Shown piece after piece: positions 1 to 5,969 of a stretch of DNA of 6,220 nucleotides (position 1 is the stretch's first letter; every line of letters starts with the position of its first letter). Made by a program: the position numbers and the translations under genes. The stretch spans positions 1 to 6,220 of the forward strand of contig JALUUU010000236.1 in assembly GCA_027021185.1 (NCBI GenBank), read 5' to 3'. Origin of the DNA: an archaeon (GTDB taxonomy: Archaea; Hydrothermarchaeota; Hydrothermarchaeia; Hydrothermarchaeales; JALUUU01). The notes under the pieces are model-generated. The model ran no database searches, was not told the DNA's origin, and worked only from the letters and a program-made list of their open reading frames with translations.

Positions 1-744
1 CGTATCAAGGCCCAGGACCCCAGGGTGAGGGTCCTGGAGATGGACAGGAACCGGGGAGAGGCGGCGGCCCTCACGGCGGGCTTCCACCATGCCCGGGGAG
101 ACATAGTGGTGAGCATGGACGGCGACGGGCAGAACGACCCCGCCTACATCCCCCGGCTCCTGGAAAAGCTGAGGGAAGGTTACAAGGCCGTTTCGGGCTG
201 GCGGGAGAAGAGAAAGGAGCCTTTCCTCACCCGGGTTCTCCCCTCCCGGATGGCCAACTGGATCATCGGCATGGTCACGGGGGTGAGGGTCCACGACAAC
301 GGATGCAGCCTCAAAGCCTACCGGGGAGAGGCGGTGAAATCCGTCCACATACCCCACGGCTTCCACCGGTTCATACCCGCCATCTTCGGGGTGAAGAACA
401 ACGAAGTGGCCGAGGTAAAAATCAAGGACAGGCCCAGAAGATGGGGTAGCTCCCACTACGGGCTCTCCAGGACCCTGGAGGTCCTCCGGGAGCTGGTCAC
501 CATCCCCTTCATCCTCAGGGGAGGTCCGGGGAGCCATTATTGCCTGAAGGTCTGCTCCAATGTGGGCCTTGCCCTCCTCCTGCTCTACCTCCTCTTTTGC
601 CTTTGGGTCCCCCGGGGTTTTTACTTTTTCCCCTTCCCTCTGGCCGTAGTGGTAGCATCCAGGGTGGCCTACAAGAACCTGGAGAGGTTCCTCCAGGCCC
701 AAAAAGAGGGGGCCTTCAGCGTGTCTGAGCCAGAACAGCAGTAA
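1..744 (+). CDS. Family 2 glycosyltransferase, DPM1/GtrB-like, 5' end outside window
   Basis: The frame is open from base 1, so the true start lies upstream; the GTG at 25 is internal. The 247 visible residues begin inside the GT-A fold. A basic NRGEAAALTAGF segment is followed by the DXD-type metal/nucleotide-sugar motif DGD at visible residues 40-42 (MDGDGQNDP), and then VHDNGCSLKAY, the acceptor-side signature of polyprenyl-phosphate GT2 enzymes. The RPRRWGSSHYG stretch is also typical of DPM1-like proteins. Two C-terminal hydrophobic segments (around VGLALLLLYLLFCLWV and FPLAVVVASRVAY) should anchor it in the inner membrane with the active site in the cytoplasm. By family, it would transfer a hexose from a nucleotide sugar to undecaprenyl/dolichyl phosphate; the sugar cannot be read from the sequence. 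The N-terminal nucleotide-binding part is missing only because of the window edge. The gene is GC-rich (bases 61-120 are 70% GC by hand count). It is separated from the downstream operon by a 267-bp gap, so it may be a separate transcript. Confidence 0.93.
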   Translation, partial: RIKAQDPRVRVLEMDRNRGEAAALTAGFHHARGDIVVSMDGDGQNDPAYIPRLLEKLREGYKAVSGWREKRKEPFLTRVLPSRMANWIIGMVTGVRVHDNGCSLKAYRGEAVKSVHIPHGFHRFIPAIFGVKNNEVAEVKIKDRPRRWGSSHYGLSRTLEVLRELVTIPFILRGGPGSHYCLKVCSNVGLALLLLYLLFCLWVPRGFYFFPFPLAVVVASRVAYKNLERFLQAQKEGAFSVSEPEQQ

Positions 745-894
745 AGAAACAGCCCCACAAATTTTTCTCTCCATCACAATTTTGTACCAGCCCAGAGAAA
801 GGCCCCATCCTGGCCCCAAGAGGTTCAGATCCCCAAGGGAAAAGGGAACGAAAAAGGGCCATTGTTTCCATTATCCACTGAACTTAGCCTGCCC

Positions 895-923
895 CCAAAA
901 GGGGTAAAGGATGCACCTTTTGG
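895..923. repeat. 8-bp perfect inverted repeat (CCAAAAGG / CCTTTTGG)
   Basis: CCAAAAGG at 895-902 is the exact reverse complement of CCTTTTGG at 916-923, with a 13-nt spacer. It lies about 90 bp before the methyltransferase start. No T-run follows, so it does not look like an intrinsic terminator. It could be an operator half-site pair or a small hairpin. An 8-bp match can also arise by chance. Confidence 0.35.
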
Positions 924-940
924 AGAAGGGGTATTATAAA
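912..940 (+). promoter_or_regulatory. Weak sigma-70-like promoter candidate for the operon
   Basis: A TATAAA hexamer at 935-940 (5 of 6 to the -10 consensus) sits 17 bp downstream of TGCACC at 912-917 (only 3 of 6 to the -35 consensus). It lies in a locally AT-rich patch about 70 bp before the first operon start codon. The -35 element overlaps the right arm of the inverted repeat, which would suit repression or activation at this site. The -35 match is poor and the call rests mainly on position. Confidence 0.22.
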
Positions 941-1011
941 TTAGTAAAACCCATCAAAACACATTACCTCCACAATCTTTATTTAAAAGAGGGCACGTAA
1001 GGTACATCCAG

Positions 1012-1680
1012 GTGTACCGGGAACGCATGGACAGACAAGTAAAGCTGGCCCCCCAGGATAGCAGGTGGAGACCAGGAACCCCTCGCTGGTCAAGAATAGG
1101 GGAGATGCAATTCCGATTCCTGGTCCAACATGGGTTGAGACCGGAACACACCCTGCTGGACATAGGCTGTGGGACACTGAGAGGAGGTATCCAGTTCATC
1201 AGATACCTCCATCCCGGCAACTACACAGGCATCGACATATCCCCGGAAGCCATCAAGGTAGCCAGACGACTCATAATGGAAGAAAGACTGGAAGACTTAA
1301 GACCCAGGTTACTGCTCACCACGGATTCCCGGTTCAAAGAGTTCTCGGGAGAGACCTTCGATTTCCTGTTTGCCTACTCGGTGTTCTGCCACCTTCCCCC
1401 TGAAGAGATAGAGGAGATCTTCCAGAACATAGGGGAGATTATGGGGGAAAGCTCTGTCTTCTTCTTCACCTTCAAACCCTCCGGCAGGATGAAAGAAGAC
1501 AAAAGCAAAGACAAAAAATTCAACTTCCGCTATCCCTTCCGCTATTTCCAGGAATTGGCCAAGGAACACGGACTCGATATTGAGCTCCTGGAACCCCCCT
1601 CAGCCCACAACTACCCGGAAAAGAAGAGAATGGCCAAGGTGACCAAGGGGAAGAGCTCAACGGGGAAACAGAGAGAATGA
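1012..1680 (+). CDS. Class I SAM-dependent methyltransferase
   Basis: The 222-residue protein is a compact Rossmann-fold methyltransferase. Motif I is LLDIGCGTLRGG at residues 48-59, the glycine-rich SAM loop. YTGIDIS at 71-77 supplies the acidic residue (D75) expected to hold the SAM ribose. FDFLFAYSVFCHL at 116-128 is the motif IV/post-I strand region. The IGCGTLRGG-type motif is common among small methyltransferases in glycan and lipid loci, but the substrate (sugar hydroxyl, lipid or other) cannot be assigned. The lysine-rich tail after about residue 195 is probably disordered. The start is uncertain: GTG 1012 has AAGG at 999-1002 nine bases upstream, while ATG 1027 would remove five residues without touching a motif. 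It is the first gene of the overlapping operon, and its TGA overlaps the next ATG (ATGA, 4 bp), implying translational coupling. Confidence 0.88.
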   Translation: MYRERMDRQVKLAPQDSRWRPGTPRWSRIGEMQFRFLVQHGLRPEHTLLDIGCGTLRGGIQFIRYLHPGNYTGIDISPEAIKVARRLIMEERLEDLRPRLLLTTDSRFKEFSGETFDFLFAYSVFCHLPPEEIEEIFQNIGEIMGESSVFFFTFKPSGRMKEDKSKDKKFNFRYPFRYFQELAKEHGLDIELLEPPSAHNYPEKKRMAKVTKGKSSTGKQRE

Positions 1681-2288
1681 AACCTATCTCCCGAATACTG
1701 GTGAAATCCGGGGGCCTCCTCTTGGGTATAATGGCTGTGATCATCGGGGCCCGCCTCTGGTATCTGGAGGAGCAGGGGAACTTTCATCCCATCACTCCAG
1801 GAGAGGCCTACCGTTCAGCCCAACTGGATCGGGATGAACTGGAGCACTACATCCAGAGATACAGGATACACTCTGTGATCAACCTGCTGGGTAAAGACGA
1901 GAACGCCAAGTGGTATAGAGAAGAAATCTCCACATGCAAAGATCTGGAGGTTGCCCACTACGACATTAAACTCCCCTCCCGTAGTGCACCTTCAGAAGCC
2001 AAGATACGAAAACTAGTGTCCATATTTAAAAGGGCCCCCAGACCGGTCCTCATACACTGCAAGGCCGGGGCCGATAGATCCGGTCTGGCAGCGGCCATCT
2101 GGTTGGTAGAGATAGACTCCGCACCCCCGTCCAGGGCCAGAAAAGAGTTGAGCATCAAATACGGCCACATACCCATGGGACCGACCCATGTATTGGATAA
2201 GTTCTTCGACAACTGGGTGAAAAAGAGGACGGAAAATGCAAGGTTCAATATCAACAGTTTAAAACATATATGCCATACCGACGGATAA
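1677..2288 (+). CDS. Membrane-anchored dual-specificity-type (Cys-based) phosphatase
   Basis: The 203-residue protein carries the CX5R active site of the protein-tyrosine/dual-specificity phosphatase superfamily: HCKAGADRSG, with nucleophile Cys128 and phosphate-binding Arg134. Residues 10-25 form one hydrophobic segment after a short basic start, so it is likely a signal-anchor with the catalytic domain (about 35-190) outside the cytoplasm. ITPGEAYRSAQ (39-49) and the strand-helix IHSVINLLG (64-72) match the start of bacterial dual-specificity phosphatases. The general acid may be Asp96 in the HYDIKLPSRSAP loop; this is inference. Family members act on phosphoproteins, phosphoinositides or lipid phosphates. 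Beside polyprenyl-phosphate glycosyltransferases, a lipid-phosphate or lipid-linked sugar-phosphate substrate is attractive but unproven. The start overlaps the methyltransferase stop by 4 bp, and the 3' end overlaps the next gene by 19 bp. Confidence 0.88.
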   Translation: MKPISRILVKSGGLLLGIMAVIIGARLWYLEEQGNFHPITPGEAYRSAQLDRDELEHYIQRYRIHSVINLLGKDENAKWYREEISTCKDLEVAHYDIKLPSRSAPSEAKIRKLVSIFKRAPRPVLIHCKAGADRSGLAAAIWLVEIDSAPPSRARKELSIKYGHIPMGPTHVLDKFFDNWVKKRTENARFNINSLKHICHTDG

Positions 2289-4165
2289 GAAAATACACCA
2301 CCAAAGAAAAACTCAAGAGGTCATTGTCAGTTGAAAGCAGCATTGTGTCTGTTAAGAAAAATAAGTTCCAAACCTTGAAATCAGGATTTTTAGAACTTAG
2401 CAGACTCATAGAACAGAATGAGAAAAACTTATTTATAGTATTGTTCTCTATAATCTTGGTCTTGAGAGTCAATTGTATCTTCTACACTCCCATTAATAGC
2501 GATGAGCCCCAGCACTTACACGTCATCTGGAGCTGGACTCAGGGGCTTGTTCAGTACCGTGATGTATTCGACAATCATGCGCCTCTTTTCCATTTACTCA
2601 TGACGCCGATTATGGCCTTTTTCGGCCCACGTCCAGACATTATAATAGTCATGAGGTTTGTTCTGTTACTCATATTTCTAGCGACACTGCTGGTTATATA
2701 TCTCTTAAGTAAATCTGTATTCGGTCACAGAGCTGCGCTTTGGACAACGCTCTGCTCCTCGACAACACTCTGTTTAGGATTGCCAACCTATTTCCTTAGG
2801 AAAACCATTGAATTCAGACCTGCAAATCTATGGATACTGTTGTGGCTACTTATTCTACTTAGTCTAGTTAATAGCAAATTCGATTTTAGAAGCGGAATCA
2901 TAACCGGAGCCTTAGCCGGAGCTGCTTTATGTGTTTCACTTAAAACTATAATTATGCTATCAAGCCTCATTGGTGCTGTAATTCTCATGCAATTGGTATA
3001 CCCTAAAGGCGAAATTATATGTAAGAAGCCATTCTACTGGACAGGCGGATTAATGATGGGGATCAGTATCATACCATTCATTGTAGTCGCTCTATTTTTC
3101 ATGTTAGAAGCATTACCTCAGCTCTTCTATTGTACAGTAAAACATAACATCATGATCGGCATGATTAAACACCGTCTTCGTTTCAACTTACTGTTCTCCT
3201 TTTCAGCACTATTGATTCTAACCTGGTCAATCAGAAAACTCATCAGTAACCCTTATGTCAAAATAACCGATAAGAAAGTAATTTTTATGATACTGGTTGG
3301 AGGAGTTTATGGCTCACTTTTAAAGCTATATCCTGTAGTAGAGAAAGAAACTGAGATTTCGCTCTTCCCTTTGTTAATCATACTCGTAGTAGGGATTAGC
3401 TTCAAGATAGTGGACAACTGCAAATGCAAAGTCAAAAAAATCACACTAAACACCTTCACTCTCCGTCGCGCCAATAATCCATTACCTTTATTAATGATAC
3501 CTCTCATACTATTACCTATGTTCCGAACAGCCTCTGAGCTAGAAAAATGGAGCAAATCTGCTTACATGAGCTCGGAGAAGAACAAAAAGGAACTGATAAC
3601 TCCGAGAACATACAAATACCTATTAGAAGATATATTCAAGATCACAACATCTTCCGATTACGTAATGGATCTCAAAGGACAGAGTATTTACAGACAGCGT
3701 CCCTTCTACTATGCGTTAGAACTTTTTACCAAGAAAAGACTCCGCCTGGGTTTAATTGAAGATAGTATTATTGAAAAGTGCCTCGATACCAAGACAAAGG
3801 TAGTTGTTTTGAGTAGGTATTATCCGGCAAGGGACTATGAGTTTTTCCAGCAGCAATACGTGGAAATAGACCAGCGCGTACCCTCATTAAGAGTAGTGGG
3901 CCACTTCATAGGATGTCGAAACCCGACCCGAACCCAGACATTTCCCATCAACGTGGTCATCCCGGCACGCTACGCCATTGTGGCGGAAAAGGGGAAAGTA
4001 ACCGGACTACTGGACGGAAAACCCTATAATGGGCCTCGGTTTCTCGCCGCCGGGCACCACCTCTTCAAAGCCAGGGGAGGACAGGGTTGGCTGGTCCTGG
4101 TCTGGGCTCGAGCGCTGGAGCGGGGATTCAAACCAATCGTAAGAACAGGGGTCTGCAATGTCTGA
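2270..4165 (+). CDS. GT-C membrane glycosyltransferase (ArnT/PMT-like)
   Basis: This 631-residue polytopic protein fits GT-C enzymes that use polyprenyl-phosphate sugars on the outer membrane face. After a basic cytoplasmic N-terminus of about 50 residues and a first membrane helix (about 53-71), the first external loop holds Asp78-Glu79 (INSDEPQHLH), the acidic pair typical of the ArnT/PMT superfamily. DVFDNHAPLFHLL (98-110) corresponds to the conserved HxPL loop. I count about 10-11 hydrophobic segments up to residue 415, then a soluble, probably periplasmic C-terminal domain (about 420-631). The exact sugar and acceptor (lipid A, polysaccharide or protein) are not readable. The ATG start overlaps the phosphatase by 19 bp and has no clear Shine-Dalgarno, so it may depend on coupling; a GTG at 2345 is an alternative. 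The first 540 codons are AT-rich (about 36% GC in 3181-3660), but the last 90 or so are GC-rich, an internal compositional break. Confidence 0.87.
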   Translation: MPYRRIRKYTTKEKLKRSLSVESSIVSVKKNKFQTLKSGFLELSRLIEQNEKNLFIVLFSIILVLRVNCIFYTPINSDEPQHLHVIWSWTQGLVQYRDVFDNHAPLFHLLMTPIMAFFGPRPDIIIVMRFVLLLIFLATLLVIYLLSKSVFGHRAALWTTLCSSTTLCLGLPTYFLRKTIEFRPANLWILLWLLILLSLVNSKFDFRSGIITGALAGAALCVSLKTIIMLSSLIGAVILMQLVYPKGEIICKKPFYWTGGLMMGISIIPFIVVALFFMLEALPQLFYCTVKHNIMIGMIKHRLRFNLLFSFSALLILTWSIRKLISNPYVKITDKKVIFMILVGGVYGSLLKLYPVVEKETEISLFPLLIILVVGISFKIVDNCKCKVKKITLNTFTLRRANNPLPLLMIPLILLPMFRTASELEKWSKSAYMSSEKNKKELITPRTYKYLLEDIFKITTSSDYVMDLKGQSIYRQRPFYYALELFTKKRLRLGLIEDSIIEKCLDTKTKVVVLSRYYPARDYEFFQQQYVEIDQRVPSLRVVGHFIGCRNPTRTQTFPINVVIPARYAIVAEKGKVTGLLDGKPYNGPRFLAAGHHLFKARGGQGWLVLVWARALERGFKPIVRTGVCNV

Positions 4166-4640
4166 GAGAGAAATCCCCATAAGGGAAAAAGACCGAATCC
4201 TCATCCTGGCCCCCCATCCTGACGACGAAACCCTTGGGGCTGGTGGGCTCATACTCCGGGCATTAGCCTCAGGAGCCCAGGTCCGGGTCATCTTCCTCAC
4301 CAATGGCGATAACAGCCCGTGGGTCCAACGCTTTGTGGAGCGTCGCTGGCAAATAGGCCCGGTGGATCGTGCCCGATTCGGCAATCGACGTTGCAATGAA
4401 GCAACCAGGGCCCTGTCCGTATTGGGGGTTCCCCGGGAGAACATCTCCTTCTGGTCCTATCCAGACCAGGGAATGACAGATCTGTTGATCAACAACAGCC
4501 GGGAAATAGTGGACAGGCTCGTATCGAAACTGGAAGAGTGGGTTCCCACTATCTTGGTAACGCCCTCAATGCTCGACCTGCACCCCGACCACAACGCAAC
4601 AGCAGTGATGGTCTACTTCGCACTGAACAGACTAAAAGGC
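3880..4640. other. GC-rich block inside AT-rich gene bodies (compositional mosaic)
   Basis: By hand count, 3181-3660 is 175/480 G+C (36%), 3901-4620 is 411/720 (57%) and 4621-5040 is 165/420 (39%). The block covers the last 90 or so codons of the GT-C gene, the 8-bp gene overlap and the first 160 or so codons of the deacetylase-glycosyltransferase fusion. It ends shortly after the HPDH zinc motif. Its composition resembles the flanking GC-rich genes at both window ends. Edges are approximate and set by eye. Confidence 0.6.
4147..4151 (+). promoter_or_regulatory. Shine-Dalgarno AGGGG for the fusion gene
   Basis: AGGGG lies 6 nt before ATG 4158, inside the 3' end of the GT-C gene. It supports this start even though the two reading frames overlap by 8 bp. 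Confidence 0.6.
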
Positions 4641-5969
4641 AAACAAATCCCAAGACATATCCTAAGCTACATCATCCATGGCAGAAACAGGCTAAACAGA
4701 ATTCCGGAAGTGGTAAAAATATGTCTGAACCAAGAGGAAAAAGCGAAAAAGTTGAAAGCACTAACCTGTCACGAGAGTCAAATAACCACCCACAGGCGAA
4801 AATTCTTATCCCTGGCCAAATCGGACGAGAAATTTATTATCGGCATGGATTATTCAAAAGAACGCATGAACTCAGCTCCAGTTACAATATCAGTCAGAGG
4901 CAAAAACACACTATGGTTGAAACTAGAAAAGAATTCTATCTTCACTTTCCTTCGATGGAGCAAGCTATATACAATAGGAGTCAAAGATAGCGAAACAGTA
5001 AGTGCTTCAAGCATAAAACTAAACAAGAAAAGGAAAGCAACCATTAAATACTTGGCACCTCATAGAGACAAAGAACCAACAAACGCACTCTGGTACCGGA
5101 GAAGTGTCTCTATCCAATTACCGATGCTCCATCTAAGAGAAGCCAACATGTTGCTGGTTAAACTGAGACAGAGAATGTGGTTCTTTGACAAATGGGGCTG
5201 GAACTTGATGGAGATCCCCAGATATCAACCCAAGACACCGAAAATATGCGCCGTCATACCTTGCTACAATATAGCCTCTCTCTGCGGAGAAGTGGTTCAG
5301 GAAACCTTTAAATACAGCGACTTTGTCATAGCCATAGACGACGGTTCGACAGATGAGACAGGAGAAGTACTGAAGGAGATAATAAACAAGAATAAAGCAA
5401 AAGCAACACTAATATCCATGAACAAGAACCGTGGAAAGGGAGCGGCACTGATGAGTGGATTCAAATATGCCCTAGATAACGTGGACTTCGACGTGCTGGT
5501 AACCCTTGATGGAGACAAGCAACATCGACCACAAGATATCCCTAAACTAATCGAAGCATACAGTGAAGGAGCAGAGTTCATAATAGGAGAAAGAGAAAAT
5601 ATCAATACTATGCCCCTGAGAAGCAGGATAGGAAACACTTTAACCCGTATTTTTCTCAGAAAAGTGGTATCACCAAGTTGCCCACTAGATACCCAGTCCG
5701 GCTTCAGGGCCTTCGACCGTCAATTTTTACAACGAATAGTGGAACAGGTGAAAGGCGGCCGATACGAAACGGAAATTCAAATCCTCCTTCTGGCAATAAA
5801 AGAGAACATAAGGATCGCCACGGTACCAATACCTACCATCTACCTTAATGGTAACCGCTCGTCCCACTTCAGGCCAGGACTCGATTCCATAAGAATCTTC
5901 ATATCCATATTGAAGTCACTGCTTGCACCCCGGTATATCCTCGGAAGGTATCCTCCCTTTCTAAAATAA
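4158..5969 (+). CDS. Fusion: PIG-L/LmbE-type de-N-acetylase + family 2 glycosyltransferase
   Basis: The 603-residue protein carries two enzymes. Residues about 12-225 are a PIG-L/LmbE zinc hydrolase: APHPDDE (18-24) with the zinc ligands His20 and Asp23 and the probable base Asp22, RCNEA (78-82), HPDH (142-145) with the third ligand His145, and HESQ (205-208). This family removes N-acetyl groups from GlcNAc-containing lipids or glycosides, as in GPI precursors and mycothiol. Residues about 226-362 are a basic region with several beta-like stretches that I do not recognise. Residues about 363-600 are a DPM1-like GT2: AVIPCYN (365-371), IDDGSTDE (393-400), NRGKGAALMSGF, DXD motif DGD (451-453) and LDTQSGFRAF (510-519). 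All expected catalytic residues of both halves are present. No clear membrane helix follows the GT2 domain, so the protein is probably cytoplasmic or peripherally bound, unlike ArnC. A combined transferase/deacetylase making a lipid-linked amino sugar for the preceding GT-C is inferred. The first 160 or so codons are GC-rich and the following region is AT-rich. Confidence 0.9.
   Translation: MSEREIPIREKDRILILAPHPDDETLGAGGLILRALASGAQVRVIFLTNGDNSPWVQRFVERRWQIGPVDRARFGNRRCNEATRALSVLGVPRENISFWSYPDQGMTDLLINNSREIVDRLVSKLEEWVPTILVTPSMLDLHPDHNATAVMVYFALNRLKGKQIPRHILSYIIHGRNRLNRIPEVVKICLNQEEKAKKLKALTCHESQITTHRRKFLSLAKSDEKFIIGMDYSKERMNSAPVTISVRGKNTLWLKLEKNSIFTFLRWSKLYTIGVKDSETVSASSIKLNKKRKATIKYLAPHRDKEPTNALWYRRSVSIQLPMLHLREANMLLVKLRQRMWFFDKWGWNLMEIPRYQPKTPKICAVIPCYNIASLCGEVVQETFKYSDFVIAIDDGSTDETGEVLKEIINKNKAKATLISMNKNRGKGAALMSGFKYALDNVDFDVLVTLDGDKQHRPQDIPKLIEAYSEGAEFIIGERENINTMPLRSRIGNTLTRIFLRKVVSPSCPLDTQSGFRAFDRQFLQRIVEQVKGGRYETEIQILLLAIKENIRIATVPIPTIYLNGNRSSHFRPGLDSIRIFISILKSLLAPRYILGRYPPFLK

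Larger units (their letters stand above)
745..1011. other. Non-coding gap upstream of the four-gene operon
   Basis: No convincing gene lies here. The frame of the preceding glycosyltransferase stays open after its TAA (742-744) for 64 codons, to a TAA at 937-939. The resulting proline- and lysine-rich peptide resembles no domain I recognise. No GC-rich stem followed by a T-run is visible, so I cannot place a terminator for the upstream gene. The right half holds an inverted repeat and a weak promoter-like element, listed separately. Confidence 0.5.

Noticed and set aside
893..904. CCCCAAAAGGGG as a terminator hairpin for the upstream glycosyltransferase
   Set aside because: Only a 4-bp stem with an AAAA loop, 150 bp past the stop codon and without a T-run.
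745..939. 64-codon open extension in the frame of the first glycosyltransferase after its TAA
   Set aside because: The translated extension is proline/lysine-rich with no recognisable domain, composition drops after the stop, and GtrB-like proteins normally end soon after their last membrane helix. Chance openness is the simpler reading.
954..1220. Minus-strand open frame across the operon start and methyltransferase motif I
   Set aside because: It is a shadow of the methyltransferase gene: the plus-strand frame has clear SAM-binding motifs and the minus product has none.
4007..4444. 145-codon minus-strand open frame across the GT-C/fusion junction
   Set aside because: The plus strand carries the PIG-L motifs here, and the antisense product is arginine/proline/serine-rich without a domain. 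It is long because the block is GC-rich.
4538..4990. 150-codon plus-strand open frame inside the fusion gene
   Set aside because: It lies out of frame within the PIG-L and middle region. Its product is low-complexity, polar and unrecognisable, while the fusion frame holds HPDH and HESQ.
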